NCBI GenBank assembly: GCA_964435595.1
Contig: CAYSZV010000004.1
Coordinates: forward strand, 30,219 to 94,218
DNA from: Izemoplasma sp964435595
GTDB lineage: Bacteria > Bacillota_I > Bacilli_A > Izemoplasmatales > Izemoplasmataceae
DNA length: 64,000 nt
Direction of reading: 5' to 3'
This document shows, in pieces, positions 33,876 through 43,193 of the stretch (positions within the stretch are counted from its first letter, which is position 1; the number at the start of each line of letters is the position of its first letter). Below the pieces are notes generated by a model that saw nothing but the letters and a program-made list of their open reading frames with translations, ran no database searches and had not been told where the DNA came from. The position numbers and the translations under genes were made by a program.

Positions 33876-33997
33876 CACTATTTTATAGTGTTTTATAAAT
33901 AAGTAATAAACATCTATTTTCGGGCCATAATCCTCTGTAGAAATTCGTAATATATATATCGTTTTATATGGTCCAATAAAACTATCCTCTTTTCACA

Positions 33998-35380
33998 TTA
34001 TTCCTCAGTAGTATTAATTATTTCTATGAAAAACGCACCTGTTTCATCAGAATTCTCACTAAATAATCCTTGTGTTGAAAGTGTATATCCAAACAGTACT
34101 AGATTTCCATTAGAGTTTACAAGTCCAGCTGTATAAGAACTATAATTTGTGTTATCGTATTCAATTACTTCTTTCAATGATAAATCTGAATTTAAATGTA
34201 ATTTATATAGTTGATCTCCATCACTCAAATTGACAGCTCTTCTGGCTATTAAAATATATGTTCCATCTGGTAATTCCAATAATTCAGATATTGCAAACAA
34301 TTCATACTTATAACTACTGTAATCATGTACTATAGTAGACTCTTCAGCAAACTCAATCACAAAATAATGATCATAAAACAAAGCTTTATCTTCTTTTACA
34401 AGGATATTATGAAAGAAAGATCCACTAAGTTCATTGTATGTATATGTATATTGCTCTTGATTTGTAAGTACTCCTTGTGAATCAAACGTAATTTGTTGAT
34501 AAAGAGTATCATAAGGTGATGAGCAATGAACAATGATATTATCACTCAAGTCAAGTTCAACCTCCATAACAAGCATTAATTCAGAGAAATCATGGTTCCA
34601 TAACAATGTGTTATCTTTATTATATACCCACAGCTTTGACCTTGCTTGATCGTTAGCATAAAATCCATATACCACATATCCATCATCCCCTAAAGCAAAG
34701 ATTCTAGAGAATTGTTCTCCTTCAAATTCAACAGAATCATTAATAGTATGATGCAACAAAACACCTTCTTTGGACACTGTCGCAATAAATGGAAGCCATT
34801 TTTCTTCTTGTATTAAGCAATTTTCATCATCACATACTGTCATAAGGACTCGACCAATCACTTTGATGTTGCCGTTTGTCAAAACCATTTCGTATGGTTC
34901 AATACTTATGGCATCGGGTATCTCTAACCCTGTCATCCAATTGATCAATCCGGTTTGATCAAACCCAACCATTTTCCCCTCCACATCAATAACAACATAA
35001 TTGCTATCACCGACTTCAAGTGCTGCAAGAACAGGTTCTAAATCTGGATATATTTTTACTCCAAATGTGTCGACTGCTATGTTCCATTTCGCATATAAAT
35101 CTAGACTAGTATAGATTGGATCGGAGAAACTGAATTCATTAGAAAACGCAAGATCAGTATACCATCCTGCAAACTCATATCCCTCTTTACTTGGATTAGT
35201 AGGTTCAGTCAAATAATCTCCTGTTTCTAGAACCAACCTTTCAAATACTGTTTCACTATCTGTATAAAATGTAATTTCAAATTGAAAATTGTCACTTTGT
35301 GGACCCACTATAGAGTTTTCACATGCCGACAACCCCATTGATGTAAAAAGTATTAGTAGTATCCATAATCTCTTTTTCAT
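33998..35380 (-). CDS. Secreted lipoprotein with InlB-type repeat
   Basis: A 460-residue lipoprotein. The N terminus KKRLWILLILFTSMGLSAC is a type II signal peptide with a LSAC lipobox. Residues about 32-97 form one Listeria-Bacteroides (InlB B, Flg_new) repeat, seen in TFYTDSETV through EGYEFAGWYTD to LDLYAKWN. The rest is rich in short beta segments with repeating G-D-D-G-Y or L-W-V-Y patterns that suggest a beta-propeller-like fold. It is probably anchored outside the cytoplasmic membrane. Its partner is unknown. It has its own promoter (35407-35435) and is not part of the lysine operon. Confidence 0.75.
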   Translation of the reverse strand: MKKRLWILLILFTSMGLSACENSIVGPQSDNFQFEITFYTDSETVFERLVLETGDYLTEPTNPSKEGYEFAGWYTDLAFSNEFSFSDPIYTSLDLYAKWNIAVDTFGVKIYPDLEPVLAALEVGDSNYVVIDVEGKMVGFDQTGLINWMTGLEIPDAISIEPYEMVLTNGNIKVIGRVLMTVCDDENCLIQEEKWLPFIATVSKEGVLLHHTINDSVEFEGEQFSRIFALGDDGYVVYGFYANDQARSKLWVYNKDNTLLWNHDFSELMLVMEVELDLSDNIIVHCSSPYDTLYQQITFDSQGVLTNQEQYTYTYNELSGSFFHNILVKEDKALFYDHYFVIEFAEESTIVHDYSSYKYELFAISELLELPDGTYILIARRAVNLSDGDQLYKLHLNSDLSLKEVIEYDNTNYSSYTAGLVNSNGNLVLFGYTLSTQGLFSENSDETGAFFIEIINTTEE

Positions 35381-35406
35381 AATCTCACCCCTTCTCTTAT
35401 ACTTTT

Positions 35407-35435
35407 ACTATATTGGTGCTTTATAAAAGATTCAA
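35407..35435 (-). promoter_or_regulatory. Promoter of the lipoprotein gene
   Basis: Minus-strand -35 TTGAAT (35430-35435), 17-bp spacer, -10 TATAGT (35407-35412), followed by a GAAGGGGTGAG ribosome site before the ATG at 35380. Confidence 0.65.
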
Positions 35436-35449
35436 GTCAGATATGTCCA

Positions 35450-36274
35450 TTACAATTCATTTCTGTATTCTCGGATTCTTTCTAACAATCTGTAATCACC
35501 AGTAATATCTTTTGTTTTTTCTATTGCGATTTTCGCTTCCTCATTCATATCATTTTCGATAAAAATCCTTGCGATTGTGTAATAGGTTCTAACCTTATCA
35601 AAGTTTGCTGCGTTTTCAGGCATCTTAATCGCATAAGCAGTACGTGGATTAGGGGAATTGATAAATCGAATTAAGTGTCTATATAAGCTAGATAAATTTA
35701 AAATGCTTTCCACCATATCTTGTGGAACTTGATCATCATCTATCATACGCTCAATATAGTCTAATTGTCTATATGCCAGTGCTAATCCTTCTTCTATTTG
35801 CCCGTTTTGAATCAAACGAAACATCATAATTTCTCTGATTTGAATCGCTCTGAAATAGAAGAAATCATCATATGCAAGTTCAGACAATTCCATGTCATGC
35901 AGATATTCAAACGGTTCATCCGAAACATACTCATGCATGGCGTATGCCATAAATAGATTATGACCTTTCACCAACGCATTGGGACTAAACCTAACACTTC
36001 TTAAATAAAACTCTCTAATTCCTTCAACTGTCTTATTTTCCAATGTATCATAAAAAACATGTGTGCGTCGCATAATGTTTTTCCAAATCAGTTTGCTTTT
36101 CGGTGTATAAACAAGTGCAAATGCTCCAAGCATACCAATCAATGAAAAAACAACATCAGCAAATACACCCATTCCTAAAACAGGCATCACCACAAGGAAT
36201 AGAAATAAGAACGCTGCTACATAAATACTTATTTCAATGATTCTGACAGTTCTTATAAAACTTTTAAAGCTCAT
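35450..36274 (-). CDS. Two-span membrane protein with a TPR-like helical domain (second of a pair)
   Basis: A 274-residue protein with two close N-terminal hydrophobic spans (about 12-32 and 36-56) and a large helical cytoplasmic domain. The helices have a TPR-like rhythm (for example YYTIARIFIENDMNEEAKIAIEKTKD at the end) but no strict repeat can be claimed. Its overall architecture matches the preceding gene at 36264-37082, which it overlaps by 11 bp, so the two are probably diverged paralogues that act together. Family and function are not recognised. Confidence 0.6.
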   Translation of the reverse strand: MSFKSFIRTVRIIEISIYVAAFLFLFLVVMPVLGMGVFADVVFSLIGMLGAFALVYTPKSKLIWKNIMRRTHVFYDTLENKTVEGIREFYLRSVRFSPNALVKGHNLFMAYAMHEYVSDEPFEYLHDMELSELAYDDFFYFRAIQIREIMMFRLIQNGQIEEGLALAYRQLDYIERMIDDDQVPQDMVESILNLSSLYRHLIRFINSPNPRTAYAIKMPENAANFDKVRTYYTIARIFIENDMNEEAKIAIEKTKDITGDYRLLERIREYRNEL

Positions 36275-37082
36275 TGATATCAGTCCTTTTCAGAGGATAC
36301 ACAAATCCTTCAAATCCATTTAGTTTGCGAGAATATTCTTTTTCTTTTTGTTCCATATTTTTTGATTTATAGTAATTCAATAAAACGAATGTATATATCA
36401 TTTTGTAATAAAGAATTGGGTGAGATAGTAATTTATCTATTTTTTCATCATCTGGTCCTTGTTCATACAGTCTAGCGATAAATGCCAATTCTTTGTATTC
36501 ATTGGGATTAAAATGATCAACATATTTTTCAAATTTTCTTGATATTTTTTCGAATGAAGTATGATGATATGTCTTCAGCTTTTTTACAGCTAATAGAAAC
36601 ATATCAATATCATTAATCGTTAAATAGTAATAACATAGTTCAATAGTAAAGTTTGCTTTCATCAATTCATTTTTAGTGTGTTTCATTTTCTCTTTTAAGG
36701 GTGCAATGTATTGTTCTGCAGATTTCGGGTCAACTATTTTAAATCCAGAAAATAAAGTGCTTAAATAAAAAGCCATTTTCTTAGGATTTTTATTATATGC
36801 AAATTCAATCAATTTCAATTCTTCTTCAAATGGTCTATAGTCTAAAGTGGTAAGACCCAGTTGCAACATCGCATTGATTCGTTTGGAAATTGGCTTTAAA
36901 ACAAAATGATATTGTAAGACAACCAAAATTGCCACACCGAGGCTAAAAGAAAGTAGCGCTCCAAGTACAATGGAATCTGTAAACCTAGTTATAATTAAAA
37001 CTGATTCACCAAAAACTATAATAATACCTATTATCATTATGATTATTTTTTTTGTTTCATCTTCTTTTCTATACGGTCTCAT
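36264..37082 (-). CDS. Two-span membrane protein with a helical cytoplasmic domain (first of a pair)
   Basis: A 272-residue protein starting MRPYRKEDE; the ATG at 37082 has GGGAGTGAT in front, which makes it preferable to the in-frame ATG at 37097. Two N-terminal spans (about 13-33 and 40-60) precede a helical domain in which lines such as MKANFTIELCYYYLTINDID and KMIYTFVLLNYYKSKN suggest TPR-like hairpins. It overlaps the similar gene at 35450 and the two form a unit. A TATAAT lies just after the terminator of the GH2 gene, giving the pair their own promoter. Function unknown. Confidence 0.6.
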   Translation of the reverse strand: MRPYRKEDETKKIIIMIIGIIIVFGESVLIITRFTDSIVLGALLSFSLGVAILVVLQYHFVLKPISKRINAMLQLGLTTLDYRPFEEELKLIEFAYNKNPKKMAFYLSTLFSGFKIVDPKSAEQYIAPLKEKMKHTKNELMKANFTIELCYYYLTINDIDMFLLAVKKLKTYHHTSFEKISRKFEKYVDHFNPNEYKELAFIARLYEQGPDDEKIDKLLSHPILYYKMIYTFVLLNYYKSKNMEQKEKEYSRKLNGFEGFVYPLKRTDINEL

Positions 37083-37111
37083 CACAATCACTCCCATACA
37101 TAATTATATCA

Positions 37112-37136
37112 CAAAAAAAGAGCCAAAAGGCTCTTT
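37112..37136 (-). terminator. Terminator of the galactoside operon
   Basis: Perfect 8-bp stem AAAGAGCC (37117-37124) with GGCTCTTT (37129-37136), 4-nt loop and T7 on the minus strand. It begins at the stop codon of the frameshifted GH2 C-terminus (37135-37137). Confidence 0.9.
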
Positions 37137-37310
37137 ATTTTACTTCTACTTTAAATTCCTGTTTTCCATAATATTGACTAGTTATAGTGACTTTTGCTTT
37201 TCCTTTTTTATTGGTTGTTTTCACCCAGAATCCAGCACTTCCACCAGTCAGGGTAAGTTGCGATGGTCCAATCAATTCAATTGGTCCTGTTGTTGATATC
37301 GTAACGATGG
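37135..37310 (-). pseudogene. C-terminal remnant of the GH2 glycosidase in a shifted frame
   Basis: After the 726-residue GH2 frame diverges near 37306, a different minus-strand frame continues for about 56 codons as VTISTTGPIELIGPSQ and on to QEFKVEVK, then stops at 37135-37137 immediately at the operon terminator. It reads as an immunoglobulin-like beta-strand domain (GFWVKTTNKKGKAKVTITS), as expected at the end of such glycosidases. One missing base near AATCCATCG would join the two frames, so this is either a real frameshift or an assembly error. Confidence 0.75.
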
Positions 37311-39452
37311 ATTACCATTTAAATTTACATGTTCTACTATAAACCTAGTTGTTTGATAGGTATCCGTATTTTTTAATACTGTATCGTCTTGGGTAACTTT
37401 GATTTCACTACCATACGTTGCCCCTACAATTTCTTCAGCAACAACTTTGCCATCTTTGATTGCTTCAAAGCGGTAGGTAATTGATTCTTGTCCCCATTTA
37501 CCAACATAATTTTCATACAATTTTGCAGCTTGATCAATTGATAAATTGTTTTTCTTTAAGAATAGTCCCATTTTAATTTTCATTTTCAATGGCATTTGGA
37601 ATCCATTTTGCATGATATGTAACAACACTTCTTTTACGGTATCTGCATCTTTTTTCGAAAAGCTTTCATTATCATGAATTAAATTTCCAATAAAGTCATT
37701 AATAATAATTGGTGAATGAGGTAGTGATTCCCATTTATCTGTCGGATAAAATTCTCCAATATAATCTTTATTAATATAAAACTTGATTGCATCCGCATTG
37801 GTAAGTATCATCAATTCCTTGATTTCTGAAGCGGCATGTTCTCCCACATTTAGATTTCCTAAAATTTGAATGAATGGCGCGTGATCTGATTGGCTTCTAT
37901 AAACTCCTGCAGCATATTTTGGACTACGGAACATATTCATTACACCATGATAACAAATACGGTCTCCACTTCCAAAATCTTTATGGGTATTGTAGTCAAA
38001 CATACACCAACCAATGGCCCCACTTACCGCATCATTTTTGAAGTTATCATTTTGTACATTCAAATGACGTTTCGCATGTTCTACACGATGAGATTCATCA
38101 TCTACACCTTTTGTTGGAAACATATGTCCATTGAACTCTGTCACCAAATAAGGAGTAGCCTTTTTTGCTACTTTTTTAGCCGGCTCAAGTCCTTCATTGT
38201 TTCCTCTATGGACAAAATCATTATAGGTATATACATCTTCAATTAAGTTACTACCTTTGAAATTACGAACCCCACCAATTGGTCTTGTTGTATCCAATGA
38301 TCTTGCCATTTCATATGTGTTTTTATAGAACATATCATTATCTGGAGATTCATTGATTCTTGTTCCCCATATAAAAATACTTGGGTGATTATAATCTCTA
38401 TAAATCATTTCATATGTGTTTTGAACTGCTACTTTTTGCCATTCTTCATTCCCAATGTGTTGCCACCCTGGAATTTCATTGAATACCAATAGTCCAATCT
38501 CATCACATCTATCTAAGAAATGTTTACTAGGTGGATAATGACTACTACGAACCACATTAACACCTAAGTCAAACTTCAAAATATCCGCATCTTTTTTCTG
38601 AGCATTTTCAGGCATTGCATACCCCACATAAGGGAATGATTGATGTCTATTTACACCATATAATTTAATATGTTTTTTATTTAAGAAAAATCCTTCTTCC
38701 GTCATTTCAATTTGACGATCGGCAAATCGATCAGTAAAAGACAAAACATCATCCATATATATTTCCATTGTATATAATTTCGGATTATCCAATGTCCATT
38801 TAACAAAATGTAAATGTTGTGTTGAGATGTGTTCTTTTTCATCTAATTGGGTTTTTTCTTCCCACGTTTCTACTACTTCATCTCCATCTTTCACTACAAA
38901 TTTCAATGTTACTTCTTTTTGTTTTTTCACATCAAAATAAACTTTTGTTTGTAAATGATGTCCATCTGTAGAAATATGAGCTTGGTCGATAAAATTCACT
39001 TCTTGTTCAATCAAATATACTTCTCGATAGATTCCACCATAACATAAGAAATCAATCACAAACCCAAATGGAGGAATGTCTTTTCGTTCTGTTGAATCTA
39101 CTTTAACAAAGATTTTATTTTCACCAGTCTTCAGTTCTTCAGTAACATCAAACTGAAATGGTGTATATCCACCCTTATGTGACCCTACTAAGGTTTCATT
39201 CACATATACTTCTGCATAAGTCATAACAGCTTCAAAACGTAAAATATAACGTTTGTTTTTCTTTTTTTCTACTTCTAATACTTTCTCATAACTACTTATA
39301 AATTGATAGTCTTTTTCATTTACATTATTGAATGGAAGTTCTTTATTTGCATGTGGTATATGTACGATTTGATCATCAGGAAATGATTTGATGAATGCTT
39401 CATCAAATGACTCTGTATACTTCCAATCAAAGTTTATACCTCTTTTATTCAT
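37272..39452 (-). CDS. Glycoside hydrolase family 2 enzyme (beta-galactosidase or beta-glucuronidase type)
   Basis: A 726-residue cytoplasmic GH2 enzyme without signal peptide. A jelly-roll N-terminal domain (VYVNETLVGSHKGGYTPFQFDV) and an immunoglobulin-like domain precede the TIM barrel with YGVNRHQSFPYVG and LGVNVVRSSHYPPSKHFLDR. The acid/base glutamate is in WGTRINESPDN and the nucleophile in YLVTEFNGHMFP. Given galactose genes around it, a beta-galactosidase role is likely, though beta-glucuronidase cannot be excluded. The natural C-terminus continues in another frame (37135-37310), so this frame ends 45-60 residues early with a short unrelated tail. It overlaps the symporter gene by 8 bp. 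Confidence 0.85.
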   Translation of the reverse strand: MNKRGINFDWKYTESFDEAFIKSFPDDQIVHIPHANKELPFNNVNEKDYQFISSYEKVLEVEKKKNKRYILRFEAVMTYAEVYVNETLVGSHKGGYTPFQFDVTEELKTGENKIFVKVDSTERKDIPPFGFVIDFLCYGGIYREVYLIEQEVNFIDQAHISTDGHHLQTKVYFDVKKQKEVTLKFVVKDGDEVVETWEEKTQLDEKEHISTQHLHFVKWTLDNPKLYTMEIYMDDVLSFTDRFADRQIEMTEEGFFLNKKHIKLYGVNRHQSFPYVGYAMPENAQKKDADILKFDLGVNVVRSSHYPPSKHFLDRCDEIGLLVFNEIPGWQHIGNEEWQKVAVQNTYEMIYRDYNHPSIFIWGTRINESPDNDMFYKNTYEMARSLDTTRPIGGVRNFKGSNLIEDVYTYNDFVHRGNNEGLEPAKKVAKKATPYLVTEFNGHMFPTKGVDDESHRVEHAKRHLNVQNDNFKNDAVSGAIGWCMFDYNTHKDFGSGDRICYHGVMNMFRSPKYAAGVYRSQSDHAPFIQILGNLNVGEHAASEIKELMILTNADAIKFYINKDYIGEFYPTDKWESLPHSPIIINDFIGNLIHDNESFSKKDADTVKEVLLHIMQNGFQMPLKMKIKMGLFLKKNNLSIDQAAKLYENYVGKWGQESITYRFEAIKDGKVVAEEIVGATYGSEIKVTQDDTVLKNTDTYQTTRFIVEHVNLNGNPSLRYQQQDQLN

Positions 39453-40848
39453 TATAATTTGATCCTCGCTTATCGTTTAGTTCTGTGACAATTCCTGAGT
39501 AATATTCTTCATCGATGATATGGTGCTTATTAAAGATGTATCTAGCAATTAGCATACCAACGATCGGTAAGATAAACATCAGAAGACGAATTCCTAAAAT
39601 TGCAGTATCAGTTTGTTGTAACAATACATCTGAATCTGCATCATTCACAAATCCAAATATAGCAAGTCCCGCTCCAACAACTCCCATAGAAAGTCCTGTC
39701 GCTAGTTTTACAACAAATGTTTGAACACTAAATACAATTGCTTCACTTCTTCTACCAGTTTTTAATTCACCATATTCAACCGTATCACTTAATAAAACAG
39801 TTGTTAATACCATTCCAAGTCCTAGTCCGTAGAAAATAAATACTGCAACGGCAAACATAACCATAATATTATTTCCAAAGAAGAATGTATTCATAAATAA
39901 TATCACAAACGCAGCAACTTGAATTAAGATAGAAAAATTGTATAGTTTTTTTCTAGAAAAATGCTTACTAACAAGTGTATATGTTCCAATCCCAACCAAC
40001 TGGAAGAATGCACCAAACGCTAAGAATGGGAATAACAATCCTTGATCACCAATGTCATAGGTAATGTAATAAAACGACATTGTACTTGTGATATACATAA
40101 CAAAATTCGTGATTACTACAACAAGCATAACAATCATTAATTGATCATTTTCTTTTAGCAACCTAAACATTCCTCTAATTGAGATTTTCTCATCACTTCT
40201 TGGAATATTACGTTCTTGAACGATAAATACCATTACAATTTGTGAAATCATAAATGCAATTGAAACAATAATGGCAAGATATAAGAACCCAGATCTCATT
40301 ACTGAATTTACCAATCCATCTACATCTGTTGTTCCAGCAGCAAGAAGTCCAATCAAAGGAAGATATGCTGCAGAGATAATTGCAAATCCAATCGTTGTAA
40401 AGAATCTAGTTAATGAAGCCAAAGATTCACGATCTTTTTGATCATCAGATAAGGCAGGAATCATAGACCAGAATGGAATATCCATCAATGTATAACTCAT
40501 CCCCCATAAGGTATATGATAAGGTAATATAAATTTTAAATCCAACTCCAGCTACATCCATACCTGGATTGATAAATAATGTAATTAAGATAATACTATTT
40601 AATAATGTACCAATTAAAATCCATGGTCTGAATTTCCCGAATTTCATGTTTACATTTTCAACAATACCACCCATAATCGGATCGTTAATCGCATCCCACA
40701 CACGAACCAACATAAACATCATACCGATGAATAATGGTCCCATCCCTACATAATTGATTAAATAAATAGACATAATTGTACTCATTGCGTACATTGCATC
40801 TTTCCCGATACCTGATAATCCAAATATCCACTTGTGACTAGTTTTCAT
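39445..40848 (-). CDS. GPH-family sugar:cation symporter
   Basis: A 467-residue, twelve-span transporter of the glycoside-pentoside-hexuronide (MelB-like) family. Typical segments are GIGKDAMYAMSTIMSIYL at the N terminus, VRVWDAINDPIMGGIVENVN (the conserved D-A-x-x-D-P after span 2) and SDTVEYGELKTGRRSEAIVF, which matches the family loop. It most likely imports an alpha- or beta-galactoside for the two neighbouring cytoplasmic glycosidases. It overlaps GH36 by 11 bp and GH2 by 8 bp, a sign of tight co-translation. Confidence 0.9.
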   Translation of the reverse strand: MKTSHKWIFGLSGIGKDAMYAMSTIMSIYLINYVGMGPLFIGMMFMLVRVWDAINDPIMGGIVENVNMKFGKFRPWILIGTLLNSIILITLFINPGMDVAGVGFKIYITLSYTLWGMSYTLMDIPFWSMIPALSDDQKDRESLASLTRFFTTIGFAIISAAYLPLIGLLAAGTTDVDGLVNSVMRSGFLYLAIIVSIAFMISQIVMVFIVQERNIPRSDEKISIRGMFRLLKENDQLMIVMLVVVITNFVMYITSTMSFYYITYDIGDQGLLFPFLAFGAFFQLVGIGTYTLVSKHFSRKKLYNFSILIQVAAFVILFMNTFFFGNNIMVMFAVAVFIFYGLGLGMVLTTVLLSDTVEYGELKTGRRSEAIVFSVQTFVVKLATGLSMGVVGAGLAIFGFVNDADSDVLLQQTDTAILGIRLLMFILPIVGMLIARYIFNKHHIIDEEYYSGIVTELNDKRGSNYNE

Positions 40849-43189
40849 CTACTTCTTCTCCTTTTTTTATATGAAATATTCTTGACCCATAATCTGGAAG
40901 CATCATGACAGTATCATTCGATCCCGTTCCCGTGAAACTGTGAAATAATAATAACTCCATGTTCTTTAATTGATTACTTGTCATAGTTTTCTTCATTTCT
41001 TCATTTTTGTATAAATATCGATTCGCTACTAGATTTAACAGCCCACCATTGACTTTTAATTTCACTGGCAACACATGATTTACCAGACTTCCCGTTACTC
41101 GAATATTCATATATTGCACACGATTGGTAATCGTGTAAGTACCTTCTTGAAGTCCCTCAATCTTAATTGTTTCAAACCCTGGGTTTGGGATAACTTTATC
41201 TTGAAAATACAAGATCAATGCTTCTGTTTTTTCTTTGTTTGTTACTTGCCAAATCGAGAAGTTCTTGTCTCTAATTGATGACAATCGTTTCAAGGTTCCA
41301 AATTGAAGTAATGCCCTATGTTCTTTATAAAACACTATTTGCTGTTTGATGACTTCAAAATCAAACTTCGTTAACATACTCAAATCAAGTTCATATCCTA
41401 AGACACCAAATGCTGCTACATTAAATCTTGATTCAAGTGGTGTATGACGTAATGTTTGATGTGCTCTATCTCCACTGACATGATTACTAATCATCGATAA
41501 TGGATAACACATACTTGTACCTTCTTGAATATGTATTCGTTCATAGCTATCAGTATTATCACTCGTCCAAGTTTGTGGCATATAGTATGCCATTCCCAAA
41601 TCAAATCGATTTCCTCCACTTGCACAAGATTCAAATAATATGTTTGGAAACTCTGTAACTAAGTATTCTAAAATTTCATATAGACCTAAAATAAATAGGT
41701 GATGAAATTTTCCTTGTGATTCACCATCTAAATAGGATGAATACACATCAGAAATATTACGATTCATATCCCATTTGACATAGGAAATATTGGCACTTGA
41801 AAATAGGTTAGAGAGCGTCACTTTAAGATAATCCCTCACTTCTGGATTCGTCAAATCTAATATCATTTGATTTCTCCCAAGTGCTGGCTCACGATTCGGT
41901 AATTGAATTGCCCAATCAGGATGTTCTCGATATAAGTCGCTATCTTTGTTTACCATCTCAGGCTCAACCCATATTCCAAAGTCAAGTCCTAATTTATTGA
42001 TTTTGTCACAGATTCCTTTTACTCCACTAGGTAATTTCTTTTTATTATAGTACCAGTCACCAAGTGAAGAAAAATCATCATTTCTTCGAGAGAACCATCC
42101 GTCATCTAGACAGAATAATTCAATCCCTAGTTTGTTAGCTTTCTTGGCGATGGCTAAGAGCTTTTTTTGGTTAAAATCGAAGTAGGTTGCTTCCCAGTTA
42201 TTTACTAAGATTGGTCGCTCTTTGTTTTTAAAGTTGGGACTAATAATTGTGTTATTGATTGCATCATGGAAGTGATTGGATATGGTATTCATTCCTGTAT
42301 CACTAAATGTTAATAGGACTTCAGGGCTAATGAATTCTTCCTCTTGTTCCAAGGTATATCTAAAATCAAAACTGTTGATTCCCATATTTACTCGTAAGAA
42401 GTTATGTGAATTGATTTCAATATTGGCTTCAAAGTTACCACTATAAACCAATGCCATTCCAACTGCATTCCCATATACTTCATTTGTTGAAGGTTCTTTC
42501 AGCAACAAGAATGGATTATGTCCATTTGAAGAGTTACCTTGTTTGCTATCAATCGTAAAGATTCCTTTCGATAAATTGTGAACACTGATATTTCGTTCTC
42601 TAATCCACGCTCCATCTAACTTCAGTAATTGATAGTCTTTGTTTAATATATCTAACTGCATTGACAAGGCTTTATCAATTACAATTTTCTCTGTATTCTT
42701 ATTTACTAGTTTACAGTTTCTTACAAGAACATCTTCTGTTTCTAAAACTGTGTAATATAAATACAATTCTAGCTTAGCTATTTTATCTTCTAACTTGATT
42801 TCTAATGTGTGCTCTTTTCTAACTTGAGGTAACCCTGTAAAATGAAGTGATTCCAATTCTTGATGAGATATATATTTGAAATCTGTTGTTCTACTGCCAT
42901 TTGGTAGTTCAACATGTAAAAGTGGAGTTCTAAAGTCCCCTTTGCCATAGGTTGATTGTTCTAACAAGGTATAGTTCAACATATATCCCTTATCTTCTTC
43001 ACTATAAGAAACTGATGTCCCTAGTTCAAATTCATATTTTGGTATAAAATCTTCTAGGTTTTTTATGCCATCTATTTTCGCCCCATAATAAATATGTTGC
43101 AGGTGTTTTCGTTCATTCACAAAGAACACATATGATGTGTTTTTTGTATGCAAATGAAAACTATTATTGGCTTTGTTAAAGGTAATCAT
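40838..43189 (-). CDS. Alpha-galactosidase, glycoside hydrolase family 36
   Basis: A 783-residue GH36 enzyme that releases galactose from melibiose, raffinose or similar alpha-galactosides in the cytoplasm (no signal peptide). ELFCLDDGWFSRRNDDFSSL is a family hallmark; the nucleophile aspartate is in YVKWDMNR, and LFESCASGGNRFDLG with TWTSDNTD (acid/base aspartate) completes the active site. The N-terminal beta-supersandwich and C-terminal antiparallel domain are both present. Full length for the bacterial group I type (about 730-750). It lies 4 bp after galM. Confidence 0.93.
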   Translation of the reverse strand: MITFNKANNSFHLHTKNTSYVFFVNERKHLQHIYYGAKIDGIKNLEDFIPKYEFELGTSVSYSEEDKGYMLNYTLLEQSTYGKGDFRTPLLHVELPNGSRTTDFKYISHQELESLHFTGLPQVRKEHTLEIKLEDKIAKLELYLYYTVLETEDVLVRNCKLVNKNTEKIVIDKALSMQLDILNKDYQLLKLDGAWIRERNISVHNLSKGIFTIDSKQGNSSNGHNPFLLLKEPSTNEVYGNAVGMALVYSGNFEANIEINSHNFLRVNMGINSFDFRYTLEQEEEFISPEVLLTFSDTGMNTISNHFHDAINNTIISPNFKNKERPILVNNWEATYFDFNQKKLLAIAKKANKLGIELFCLDDGWFSRRNDDFSSLGDWYYNKKKLPSGVKGICDKINKLGLDFGIWVEPEMVNKDSDLYREHPDWAIQLPNREPALGRNQMILDLTNPEVRDYLKVTLSNLFSSANISYVKWDMNRNISDVYSSYLDGESQGKFHHLFILGLYEILEYLVTEFPNILFESCASGGNRFDLGMAYYMPQTWTSDNTDSYERIHIQEGTSMCYPLSMISNHVSGDRAHQTLRHTPLESRFNVAAFGVLGYELDLSMLTKFDFEVIKQQIVFYKEHRALLQFGTLKRLSSIRDKNFSIWQVTNKEKTEALILYFQDKVIPNPGFETIKIEGLQEGTYTITNRVQYMNIRVTGSLVNHVLPVKLKVNGGLLNLVANRYLYKNEEMKKTMTSNQLKNMELLLFHSFTGTGSNDTVMMLPDYGSRIFHIKKGEEVDEN

Positions 43190-43193
43190 AAGA

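Noticed and set aside
33874..33892. Inverted repeat AACACTA/TAGTGTT as terminator of the lipoprotein gene
   Set aside because: No T run follows on the minus strand and it lies right beside the -35 and cre site, so an operator is more plausible.
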